A DNA stretch of 64,000 nucleotides from Musa acuminata AAA Group (lineage: Eukaryota; Streptophyta; Magnoliopsida; Zingiberales; Musaceae): positions 12,320,501-12,384,500 of the forward strand of contig NC_088342.1 in NCBI RefSeq assembly GCF_036884655.1. The letters run 5' to 3'. The notes beneath the pieces are model-generated. The model had not been told where the DNA came from. It did not search any database and saw only the letters and a program-made list of their open reading frames with translations. A program made the position numbers and the translations under genes. The first letter of the stretch is position 1; each line of letters opens with the position of its first letter. Shown piece by piece: positions 36,181 to 45,348 of the stretch.

Positions 36181-38005
36181 CTGAAAATAAAGATGTAGCA
36201 GAAATTAATAACATGCAGATTTTGCAAGAAATAAACTATCAAGATATGGACTTCTATCTTAATATGCTCCCACTATTTTACTAACGAGTCACGCGACACC
36301 CTCAGCACGTGAAACGGAAGTCTCCGGCAGACTTCTAGTGGGGATCAGGATCCAATCAGCGTCTTAGTGTAACCTCGAGGGACTCGACCAATCACACTAA
36401 GCCTAAAAGGTAGACAACTCTTGCCGATCACAACTCCTTGTGATTCCCGTCCTGTTCGGCCTCCGAATCACCATGGCCTCGAGGGACTCGACCAACCATG
36501 ATGCTCGGTTAAGTCAACACCTTCGTTACAAGATGAGTCCGATTTGATGATATACCCTCGAGGGACTCGACCAAGCATACCATGCCCTCAGGTCACCGGT
36601 GACATCTCTATGTTGTAAGCAAGATAGCGAATCGCGATATAGGTGAGTCTCGAGGGACTCGACCAACTCAACCTACACCGGGATTCGGTTCCTACTCATA
36701 ACGATGGAAGGCCACGTGGGTCAATCTAATTGCCTCACGTTTACCGACTTAATATTATCGAGAGATGTTTCTATGATTTGGTCTCCTAATATGACATGTC
36801 ACACATATACATATTTAATATATATCTACATCGCATGCAAATATATATACATATCTAGTATGTGTATAAGCAATCACACCAGATGATCATGGACCACAAC
36901 CTAATATGATTAGGCCCGAGCCAGTAGGCCTAATCAATCACATCAAGATCTATGTGTGCAACGGTGCATCTCCATGCCGTGTGATCGTCCATCTCGTCCT
37001 CGTCGGTTTCGTCGACATCTTGATGCATCTCCATGCAACACGATCGTCCGTCTCGTGGGTCCCGCTGTCGCATCCACGCTCCCGCTGCGCCTCCTCATGT
37101 GATTACAACATAATCATAGGCACGCAGGCCCGACAATAAACGAGAAATATAATGGAGGTTCGCAGACCTCAATAATAATAATCACAAGTACACACATCAC
37201 ACGGTCCATAATCATCCGTCCACACATCATACATCACATGTATAAATAATCATCATCATGTAGGACTACTAGATAATAATAAAAATAATAATCAACTAAA
37301 CCTTTTAATTAATTAATATTTTTCTGAAATCAGGGACATGCAGGGAATTTCTCAATGCCTAAGGGTATTTTCGTAATTTGGACAAAAACAGAAACTGGAA
37401 TTTCTCAAATTCCGAGGGGTAAAACTGTCTTTTTCCCAGAAAACCCTAATGCCCTCTTACTGCTGCCGTTGCCGCCGCCGCCACCCTGCTGGCGGCGGTC
37501 TGTGCGGCGGGGCGAGGGCGCTGCCCTCGCCTGCAGGCGGCACGCCCGCTGGCGGCGCTGCCGCTGCAGGTGGGCTCCCCTTTCGGGCGTCGCTGCCTCC
37601 GCAGGCGGTGCTGTACCGCCGGGCGGCCGCCCCTGTGGGGGGGGGTTTCGCCCGCGGGAGCAGCGGCAGCAGGCGTCGCTGCCCTCCGGCGGCAGGCGCC
37701 GCTTCCTTTCGGCGGCAGGCGGCGCTGCCCTGCGGCGCCTCTGCCCGTGGGTTGCCAGCCCCGCCGGCAGCAAGCCTGCTGCAAGCAGACCGCCGGCCGG
37801 CTGCTGCAGGCACAGCGCTTGCGCATGCGCCGGCGCTGTGCTGCCTGGCTGCGGCTGCGGCTGCCGCTGCAGGTGGCTGCAGGCATGCAGATCGAGGGCA
37901 GCAACTGTTGCTGCCCTTCCTCGCTTTTGCGTCAACGATTTTGACGTCAAAATTCTTCCTAAACACAATACACGCAGTTCAAAACCAATCATTCGCACGA
38001 ACAAC
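36181..38005 (-). other. TORK-3 5' untranslated leader
   Basis: About 1.8 kb between the primer-binding site and gag without a supported gene. It is a mosaic of three parts. 36280-36700 has four spaced copies of a CTCGAG-containing word. 36780-37320 is AT-rich with AAT repeats. 37440-37945 is extremely GC-rich, with long open frames on both strands that are a by-product of its composition. Such long leaders are unusual for copia elements and could include captured sequence. Confidence 0.8.
36373..36666 (-). repeat. Four dispersed copies of CTCGAGGGACTCGACCAA
   Basis: Copies begin at 36374, 36478, 36557 and 36649 on the plus strand (spacing 104, 79 and 92). Each is followed by unrelated sequence, apart from short 'catg/acac' similarity. 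In element sense the word is TTGGTCGAGTCCCTCGAG. It contains an XhoI palindrome. Confidence 0.93.
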
Positions 38006-38008
38006 CTG

Positions 38009-38020
38009 GCTCTGATACCA
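38009..38020 (-). other. Primer-binding site of TORK-3
   Basis: Reverse complement tggtatcagagc, a perfect initiator-methionine tRNA complement, one base from the 5' LTR at 38022. Confidence 0.94.
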
Positions 38021-38021
38021 C

Positions 38022-39515
38022 TGTTGGGAAATCATTGGGGGGCGACATCATATGCGCAGCGGAAGAACAAGAAAACAAAAATCCCCGATTCCCAAAAAGA
38101 TGTTCGTCGTCGTGCGAAGATTGGTGCGCAAAAATCCGCAAAACACAAAACTGCGTATAGAGATTGTGTTACCTAGGGAGATCGTATATCCCTGTTTCCT
38201 TGCAGATCCTTAGGAGAGGGTGAAGGAGGTCAAGCGTCCTCCTCTCTAGCGGTGATCCACACAGCAGGGTTGCGACGACGCTCCTCAAAACTCCAGGCCT
38301 ACTCTGAGGTGGAGAGGGAGAGGAGAATTGGAAAGACAAGAAAGACTCTAGCCTATGAGGCTGTGAATCCCTCCTATTTATAGAGATCCCGTGTCAAACC
38401 CTAATGGGTCCTTTCCTAGTGGGTATTGGATCTGCATCCAATAAGACAAGGGCTCCGTCGGATATCTCATATCCGAACCTCTACTCATCGCAATGCCTAC
38501 CATATGTGTGTGACCCTCTAGGCCCAATATCGAGCTGGCCGTGAGTCATACCTGTCAGAACTCCTTCTAACTCAGTGAATTATTATCTCTGTAATAATTC
38601 ACTCGACTCATCGACTACGGACGTACTAGGCCACTACGCCGTAGTCCCCAGACGATACAGGGGAATCCAATCCATTGGACCTGTCTGTCCTCAGTTACCA
38701 TGTACCTATAGTCCCTCATCCATCTAATATCCCAGAGACCGTATATCGAGCATGGTGTTGTCAGACCCATACGGTTTCTACTCGAGTCTCGCTCTAATCG
38801 GATTCTCCCGGAGAACTCTTTCTCTCTCAACCCGAATGACCCTGGCCAGGGATTTGTCTGAGCAAGAACAAATAGGATATTCCTCTCATGACGCCGAGAG
38901 TGGATGATCCTCTATTGACACTCAATAGCCCTCGTACGGTCGACTACCACTCCTAATGACCAGCTGTACTAGATCTGGGAACGGCCAAACCTATAAGTCT
39001 GCTATCAAAGAGTGGAGCACTCATACAGGACATCCTTGGTATCTCAAGTCTAAGGACCAGATACACCACTAGGACTACGGAATCGCTGTCTGACAATAAG
39101 GCATCATCAACCATCCAGCATTCCGTAAGCGGATCAATCAGTGAACTCATTCTCCAATGAGCACCTGTACTGTATCCCTAGTGTCCCTACACGAGCAGCT
39201 ATGAGACCAGCTGCATCCATCATATGGACGGGTATACAGCACACCAGTCTATCCGGTTATCACGATGTCCCTCTCGAGTAACCTATGACCGGGATTATTT
39301 AGGATATGTGTTTATAGGTGAATCGATCTCATTATCGTGATCTCATCACGATCCGATTCCCATTGCACAAATCCAAGGACATCACAATATATATATGCAT
39401 TTATGCAATAGTTATAAAGTGATATACGCCAAAATATAATAAGCAAAAAGATTCTGTATCAAGTCACACGTGCCATCACTCACGTGATTAGCTTGTTGGG
39501 CACCTATGACTAGCA
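38022..39515 (-). repeat. TORK-3 5' LTR
   Basis: 1494 bp, nearly identical to 30861-32346. TATA box at 38376-38383. Confidence 0.96.
38376..38383 (-). promoter_or_regulatory. TATA box of TORK-3 5' LTR
   Basis: Minus strand TATAAATA in 'gatctctataaataggaggg', conserved at the same place in TORK-4 (about 50300) and TORK-2 (about 47860). Confidence 0.65.
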
Positions 39516-40164
39516 ATTACGAGTATAGACTCTGAGAAGTAGCAAGAGGCCATGAATTCTGATATGGATTCCATATACTCCAATAAGGTTTGGAACTTAG
39601 TTGATGCACTCGAGGGTATTATACCCATTGGTTACAAATGGATCTTCAAGAAAAAGATTGGAGTAGATAGAAAGGTAGAAACCTATAAAGCAAGGTTAGT
39701 GGGTAAGGGGTATCGTGAAAGACAAGGTGTTTACTATGACGATACCTTCTCACCTATAGCCATGCTAAAATCCATCCAAATTCTATTGGCTATTATATCA
39801 CACTATGATTAAAAGATTTGACAGATGGATGTAAAATCTGCGATCCTCAACGGTAACCTCAAGGAAAAGGTGTATATGATACAGCCTAGGGGATTTGGGT
39901 CCAAAAAAAGTTCAGATAAGGTATGTAGATTACTTAGGTCCATCTATAGACTAAAGTAAGCTTCCCGAAGTTGGAACATAAGATTTAATGAGGTGATCAG
40001 ATCTTTGTTAGGACCCTTTTTCTAAGCTTTTGAATAATGTTTGTTGAGTCTGTTTAGTCCAATTGTTTATTGAGTCAGTTTGGTTCAGTTAGAGTCAAGT
40101 AGAGGTTTATTTAATATTTATTTATTATTAGAGTTCAAGTCCTGATGGACTTTGGGTGGAACTC

Positions 40165-40172
40165 TATAAATA
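40165..40172 (+). promoter_or_regulatory. TATA box of NAG-1 5' LTR
   Basis: TATAAATA in 'aactctataaatagggatg', also present in NAG-3 at about 53046 and in the 3' LTR at about 43804. Confidence 0.65.
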
Positions 40173-40230
40173 GGGATGTAACTGCTTCTTTTTAATAATC
40201 TATGAAAAATACTATTATCTTTGGACAAAC

Positions 40231-40370
40231 CCTAGGAGGTCGATCCCCTCGAAGTGATCAAGGAGGGCCGATCCCCTCGAAGAGATCAAGGAGGGTCGAT
40301 CCCCTCGAAGTGATCAAGGAGGGCCAATCCCCTAGAAGAGATCAAGGAGGGTCGATCCCCTCGAAGCGAT
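40231..40370 (+). repeat. 28-bp tandem repeat in NAG-1 5' LTR
   Basis: Five units of 'gatcaaggagggccgatccc' + 'ctcgaagt', alternating 'gtgatc' and 'agagatc' ends. The 3' LTR has five plus one (43878-44007, 44091-44120), and NAG-3 has only about two. Confidence 0.93.
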
Positions 40371-40494
40371 TATTATCATTCCCTTTTCTCCAATTTCTTC
40401 CACGATAAGACCCTAATTAGAGCCTACGATAAGACTTTAGGTTCTTATCATTTGGTATCAGAGCTTACGATAAGACCTTTAGGGTCTTATCATT

Positions 40495-40506
40495 TGGTAT
40501 CAGAGC
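40495..40506 (+). other. Primer-binding site of NAG-1
   Basis: tggtatcagagc, perfect complement of initiator-methionine tRNA, two bases after the LTR end at 40492. A second identical copy lies at 40453-40464 within the LTR. Confidence 0.9.
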
Positions 40507-40830
40507 AGCGATCCTTCGCGTTCTCGTTGCAACGAAGCTATCAAAAAAAAAAAAAAAAACAATGATACGAAGAAAGAAAGAAAGAAAGAAAGAAAGAGAG
40601 AAGAAGAAGCAGCAACCGCAGCCACGCACCCCTGCTTCCCTTGCGTCCGGCCAGCCCACCCGCCGGCGCTCTCCGGCCAGCGCCCACCATCGCCCCGCTT
40701 CCCGGCCGGCGACCACCACCGCCGTTGTTCCCTGGCCAGGAGATGACGCTGCCAGCGTCCATCCCAGCCCTACTACCGCCGCCCGCCTCCCCTTGCGTCG
40801 CAACGCAGCCGCTCGACTCTTCTCCTCGGT

Positions 40831-41058
40831 GATCGTTGGTGACGCTGCTCCCAGTCGCGCCACCACCGCTGCCTCTCCACCGTAACCCTAGCCGTGCCCC
40901 CCCCTTGGGTCGCAGTTGCAGCCACCTATTGCCGCAGCCCCTCGTTGCAACGATTGCAGAAAAAGGCAACTGCGGCTGCGACCCAAGGGGGGGGCACGGC
41001 TAGGGTTGCGGTGGAGAGGCAGCGGTGGTGGCGCGGCTGGGAGCAGCGTCACCAACGA
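40831..41058. repeat. Large inverted repeat in NAG-1 leader
   Basis: Arms of about 85 bp (40831-40915 and 40974-41058), each containing 'gatcgttggtgacgctgctc' or its complement, separated by a spacer of about 58 bp. The arms differ at only a few positions and could form a long hairpin. Confidence 0.92.
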
Positions 41059-41347
41059 TCGGCCCTCCTTGATCGCTTCGAGGGGATCGGCCCTCCTTGA
41101 TCACTTTGAGGGGATTGGCCTCCTAGGGTTTGTCCAAAGACAATAGTATTTTTCATAGATTATTGAAAAAAAGCAGTTACATCCCTATTTATAGAGTTCC
41201 ATCCAGAGTCCATCAGGACTTGAACTCTAATAATAAATAAATATTAAATAAACCTCTACTTGACTCTAACTGAACCAAACCGACTCAATAAACAATTGGA
41301 CTAAACAAACTCAACAAACATTATTCAAAAGCTTAGAAAAAGGGTCC
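41059..41347 (-). repeat. Inverted partial NAG LTR inside the NAG-1 leader
   Basis: Reverse complement of the first about 285 bp of the NAG-1 LTR: it begins (minus strand, 41344) with TAGGACCCTTTTTCTAAGC and runs to the 28-bp repeats, where it joins inverted leader at a shared 'gatc'. On its right the leader restarts with 'cctagccgtgccccc', which duplicates 40885 onward. Confidence 0.93.
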
Positions 41348-42482
41348 TAACCTAGCCGTGCCCCCCCCCCCCTTGGGTCGCAGCCGTAGCCGCCTGTTGC
41401 CGCAGCCCCTCGTTGCAACGGTTGCAGAAACAGAGTTCCTCTGTTGCTACAGCCCCTCATCGATCGCAGCCGCGCCTCCACCAACCGCGCCGCCTCCAGC
41501 ACTCCTCTTCCCCTCCAGCGCCGTCGCCGACCAGTCGACCCATAACTGCAGCAGGCCACTGTGCGACGACCGTCGCACGCCTCCCAGCAGCCGATCCTCC
41601 TTGCTCTGCATCCGTAGTGCCAGAAACAGGGCAACTCACCGGTTGCCCTTGTTCCCAACCGTGACACTGCCGACTCCTCCTTCTCCACCGCTGCCGCTGC
41701 TTCTCGGTTGCATGATCACCGCCGCGCCACCGTTGCCAGCATCGCCAGCGGCTCCGGCTATGGTGCGATAGAAATAGAGCACCCTGTTTCCCATCTCCAG
41801 CATCGCAACTTCCCGGCCAACGACGACGCTCGCTGCCTTTTTCTCCACCGCCAACGCTGTGCTCCGGCCAGTGACCATCGGTGCTGCCAGCCACCGCAAC
41901 CTTCTCCTCAATCGCTCGTGATCCTTCCGGCCAACTCCTTCGGTGGTGCGACAAAAACAGAACCACCACGCATCAACAAAAATAGTGGCACCCTCTGCTG
42001 CCGTAGCCGTCGATTGTAACCACCGTCGTCGCTCCCGGCCAACGACTAACCCCTCGTTCTGCAGTAGTCACCCTCCAACAGCGAATGCAGCAACAACAGC
42101 AAGTACGCTGCCTTGCCTCAACCCCAGCAGCGCACGCAACATTGATTCCTCTTCTCAACCTCGGCCGCATCAACGCCGCCTCCCCCTTGCTTAGCATATT
42201 CTGCCACAACCACAGGTTGCTATCACCGCAGCCTCAACCTCGTTGCTTGGCGATTGCCCCTTGGGTCACAGCAGCTACAACCACATCAACGCAATCGCCT
42301 TCCAACCCCGGTGCTCTCACCTCACGCAGCGATAAAAACAAGGCAGCTACTCTTCCTCCAACGCAACGACCGCAGCACTGTCCTTGGCGTCCACCTCCTC
42401 GGCAACTTCGCATCAACAGTGTTGATGCCCTTAACCGACACCAAAAACAGGAGTTGAGATTACAAATTTACAGTATTACGCA

Positions 42483-43274
42483 ATGGCCACTGATAACTCA
42501 GTGAAAGCACAAATGGAAGCATTGGAAATCAGAATTGAGAACCGGTTACAAGAAGTACTTAATGATTTCAAAAAGGACTTACTAGGGAGCCTTAGTAAAT
42601 TTCAACAAGGTGGGAGCTCAAGTTCTACATTGCATAGATCTGGAAATACTAGAAAAGGGCCCCAAGATTGTGACACAATCTACTCAGACATGAAGGTGGA
42701 TGGACAGCTCTCAAAAATTTATCAGACTTCTATAGTGTTGGAATATCAGAGTAGGTTTGAAAGATTATCAAATCAAGCTAGAGATTGGTCGGAACGACAA
42801 CTTCTGGATACATTTATTGAAGGTCTTATTCTAGAGATTCGGTGTGAAGTTAAGGCTCGTCAACCCTGCACTATGATAGCTGCGATCTCATTCGGACATC
42901 TACATGAGAAAAAAATCAACAGGGAAAATCATGGAAACAGAAGTGACAACAACCAGATGATTAGTAAGCCACTGGCCCCATCTATTCCCAACCAAAGCCT
43001 TGACACCCGAAGACTAACCCAAGAAGAACTCAATGAAAGATTAGTAAAGAGTTTGTATTATGATGAAAAATGGAGTATGGAGCATCGATGTAAACAAGGG
43101 CAACTTCTGATGATTGAACCAATTGGAGAGGAACCAAAAGCTAAGAATATGGACTCCGATCATGAAGGTATAAATTCTAATGCAGAGGTTGGACCTACCA
43201 TACATACAATGCATGCATTAGCTGACTATTCTAACCCGCAAACTATGGAAGTTGGCGAAACTCTGGAACATTAG
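42483..43274 (+). pseudogene. NAG-1 gag, internally deleted but open
   Basis: It starts MATDNSVKAQMEALEIRIEN and is open for 263 codons. An N-terminal coiled-coil-like segment and a Ser-rich linker lead to YSDMKVD. An in-frame deletion of roughly 70 codons, judged against GYP-2 gag and the NAG-2 remnant, then removes the first capsid part. The frame resumes at YQSRFERLSNQARDWSERQL, DTFIEGL and VKARQPCTMIAAISFGHLHE. The zinc knuckle is degenerate: YYDEKWSMEHRC lacks the paired cysteines seen in GYP-2 (CWHCDEPW). It ends at a stop just before the protease. A gag-like protein of this size could be translated, but lacks much of the capsid domain and a proper knuckle. Confidence 0.85.
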
Positions 43275-43636
43275 CCTGTTATAGTTTTGATTAATACTGG
43301 TAGCACTAACAATTCTATGGACAGTGAGACTGTTGACCGATTGACCCATCACATTGAAGACTGTGACAAATTCAAAGTAAAGATCATTGATGGACGGATT
43401 TTCACTTGTGATAGCAAAGGTTCAAAGATAAAATTGATTATACAGGGCCAGAAGTTTCATGCAACGATTACTACACTGAAAAATAAACTTGTTGCTTACA
43501 CTATCAAAAAGTGGAGACCATATTTACTTGATCAACGGGTTGTGATGCGTTGCAGATAGTCTATGGCTAAAGTACCGAAGAGAAGCTCCCTGAGATTGAT
43601 GCTGCTCAGCCTTGAGGACAAGGCTGATTTGAAGAG
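43275..43636 (+). pseudogene. NAG-1 protease fused to RNase H tail
   Basis: 43287-43559 begins with protease-type VLINTGSTNNSMDSETVDRL, where Asn replaces the catalytic Asp of the DTG motif. It runs to the joint near TITTLKNK, after which AYTIKKWRPYLLDQRVVM belongs to RNase H. After a stop, the C-terminal words SLEDKADLKRE are shared with GYP-2. The whole RT and integrase lie in the deleted interval. NAG-3 carries a comparable joint (TTTPKGRSIAYTIKKW). Confidence 0.88.
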
Positions 43637-43644
43637 GGAGGAAC

Positions 43645-44216
43645 TATTAGGACCCTTTTTCTAAGCTTTTGAATAATGTTTGTTGAGTCTGTTTAGTCCA
43701 ATTGTTTATTGAGTCGGTTTGGTTCAATTAGAGTCAAGTAGAGGTTTATTTAATATTTATTTATTATTAGAGTTCAAGTCTTGATGGACTCTGGGTGGAA
43801 CTCTATAAATAGGGATGTAACTGCTTCTTTTCAATAATATATGAAAAATACTATTGTCTTTAGACAAACCCTAGGAGGCTGATCCCCTCGAAGTGATCAA
43901 GGAGGGTCGATCCCCTCGAAGAGATCAAGGAGGGCCGATCCCCTCGAAGCGATCAAGGAGGGCCGATCCCCTCGAAGAGATCAAGGAGGGCCGATCCCCT
44001 CGAAGCGATCATTATCATTCCCTTTTCTCCCATTTCTTCCACGATAAGACCCTAATCAGAGCCTACGATAAGACTTTAGGGTCTTATCATCAAGGAGGGC
44101 CGATCCCCTCGAAGTGATCATTATCATCCCCATTTCTCCCCTTTTTTCGACGATAAGACTTTAGGGTCTTATCATTTGGTATCAGAGCCTACGATAAGAC
44201 CTTTAGGGTCTTATCA
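43645..44216 (+). repeat. NAG-1 3' LTR
   Basis: 572 bp, starting TATTAGGACCC (TA instead of TG). It is about 85 bp longer than the 5' LTR because of an extra block of 28-bp repeat plus LTR end. It also contains an internal tggtatcagagc at 44177-44188. Confidence 0.9.
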
Positions 44217-45348
44217 ATCTTATAACTTCGTTAAGAATGAAGATGAACCTTGTGTGTATAGGAAGGTAAGTGGGACCATTATCACCTTATATGTGGATAA
44301 CATCCTAAACATTAGGAATAATATAGGAATGCTCTCCATAGTAAAGACTTGGCTATCTAGACACTTCTCCATGAAGGACTTAGGGGAAGCATCCTACATA
44401 TTGGAAATTCAGATCTATAGAAATATATCTAAGAGGATGCTTGGCTTGTCCCAGTTCAAGTACATAGACATTATTGTTAAAAGGTTTGACATGAAAAATT
44501 CCAAGAGAGGTCTCTAGGAGTATGTCCCCAAAGATTCCTAAATAAAGGGTAGACATATATAGGATACCCTATGCCTCAGTGATAGGGTCTATCATGTATG
44601 TCATGCTATATATTAGGTCTGATATAGAGCATGCTTTAAGTGTCAGGAGCAGGTATTAGGTAGATCTAAGCTTGGAGCATTGGAAAGCAGTAAAATATAT
44701 CCTTAAGTACTTAGAAGCACTAAGGATCTTTTACTAATATATGGAGGAAGTAGCCTTAAGGTTGAGGGCTACACAGACTTGAGTTTTCAATCCGATGTCA
44801 TTACTTAGAGAAGCACTAAGGATCTTTTACTAGTATATGGAGGAAGTAGCCTCAAGGTTGAGGGCTACATAGACTTGAGTTTTCAATCCGATATCAATGA
44901 CAGCAAGTCTAAATCAAGGTATGTGTTCACCCTGAATCGAGGAGTAGTATGTTGGAAGAATTCCAAGCAAGATACTACTATTGACTCGACCATAGAGGCA
45001 AAGTATATTTCTGCGATAGAAGCAGCAAATAAGGGAATCTAGATGAAGAAGTTCATCACAGATCTAGGAGTTGTGTCAAGTAATGAGGAGCTAATTCCCT
45101 TATATTGCAATAACTATGAGGCGATTGCTCAAATGAGAGAACCTAGGTCTCACCAGAAGTATTCTAAGAAGGTTCCAGTTTATTAGAGAGATCATGGCCC
45201 AATAAGATATAATAATGGAAAGAGTTCCATCCGAAGATAACATCACATATTCATTGACAAAGCCATTGTCTTAAATTATCTTTAAGCGTTATAGGGGTCT
45301 GATGGGGATCAAACACATAGGTGATTAACTTTAGGTCAAGTGAGAGAT
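44217..45348 (+). pseudogene. TORK-2 RT and RNase H remnants
   Basis: 44222-44517 encodes YNFVKNEDEPCVYRKVSG, an RT catalytic box reading LYVDNILNI (Asn in place of the second Asp), TWLSRHFSMKDLGEASYIL and KYIDIIVKRFDMKNSKRGL. Further on are degraded IMYVMLYI, GYTDLSFQSD and RNase H words. A block of about 95 bp is duplicated (44717-44810 and 44812-44900). 44990-45210 gives AKYISAIEAANKGI and NYEAIAQMREPRSHQK. The frame is broken by many stops. A polypurine-like 'ggtcaagtgagagat' ends it before the LTR. Confidence 0.9.

Larger units (their letters stand above)
30861..39515 (-). mobile_element. TORK-3: young Tork-type copia retrotransposon inserted in TORK-2
   Basis: 8655 bp on the minus strand with LTRs 30861-32346 (1486 bp) and 38022-39515 (1494 bp), ends TGCTAGTC...CCCAACA, and a perfect 5-bp duplication attac (30856-30860, 39516-39520). 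The LTRs differ by about nine substitutions, a 9-bp indel near 31590/38745 and one 1-bp indel, so it is the most recent insertion here. The internal part holds a primer-binding site, a 1.8-kb leader, gag, protease, integrase, RT and RNase H in copia order. At least four stops and three frameshifts break the coding. By gag and integrase type it belongs with TNT1-94/Tork-like copia elements; the exact clade is not certain. Confidence 0.96.
30766..40005 (+). pseudogene. TORK-2 pol remnant, integrase-RT hinge to RT (split by TORK-3)
   Basis: 30766-30860 encodes SDRVPHPLERYVRHIKGEDI and EDIDPRTYEEVIT. After TORK-3, 39521-40005 continues with NSDMDSIYSNKVWNLVDALE, GYKWIFKKKIGVDRKVETYK, GVYYDDTFSPIAML, QMDVKSAILNGNL and ASRSWNIRFNEVIRS. 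Stops occur near 39538, 39811, 39820 and 39958. The same peptide order is seen uninterrupted in TORK-3 (34283-33042). The copy is decayed. Confidence 0.9.
40006..40492 (+). repeat. NAG-1 5' LTR with internal primer-site copy
   Basis: 487 bp if the end is taken at the second TCTTATCA (40492), as in the 3' LTR. It contains five units of a 28-bp repeat (40231-40370) and, at 40453-40464, a copy of tggtatcagagc inside the LTR. The true primer-binding site is 40495-40506. Confidence 0.88.
40507..42482 (+). other. NAG-1 GC-rich untranslated leader
   Basis: About 2 kb between the primer site and gag. It holds an A-run (40542-40559), an aaag microsatellite (40570-40595) and C/G-rich sequence whose open frames in several phases encode only Pro/Ala/Ser/Arg-rich low-complexity stretches. 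It is interrupted at 40959-41347 by an inverted LTR-leader segment. NAG-2 and NAG-3 have diverged versions of the same leader (48236-48590, 53230-54300). I see no gene in it. Confidence 0.8.
40006..44216 (+). mobile_element. NAG-1: non-autonomous gypsy-derived element, gag plus protease only
   Basis: 4211 bp with ends TGTTAGGACCC...TCTTATCA and a perfect 5-bp duplication atctt (40001-40005, 44217-44221) in the TORK-2 RT. LTRs are 40006-40492 and 43645-44216. The internal part has a primer-binding site, a 2-kb leader with an inverted copy of LTR plus leader, gag, a protease start and then, directly, a short RNase H piece and the C-terminal SLEDKADLKRE. RT and integrase are absent. Gag, the end of pol and the polypurine region 'ggctgatttgaagaggg' match GYP-2, which identifies the source family. 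Confidence 0.93.

Noticed and set aside
37355..38176. Long frames (up to 273 codons) on both strands of the GC-rich block
   Set aside because: Open frames exist in four phases at once because GC-rich sequence has few stops. The products are Arg/Ala/Pro/Gly/Cys low complexity, no domain is visible, and the block lies in an element's untranslated leader.
40231..40370. Regular 28-bp repeats resembling a CRISPR array
   Set aside because: The units are contiguous without unique spacers and lie in an LTR of a plant retroelement.
40562..42504. Several 60-170-codon frames in the NAG-1 leader
   Set aside because: They occur in overlapping phases on both strands, with Ser/Pro/Ala-rich composition, and are not conserved as frames in the leaders of NAG-2 and NAG-3.
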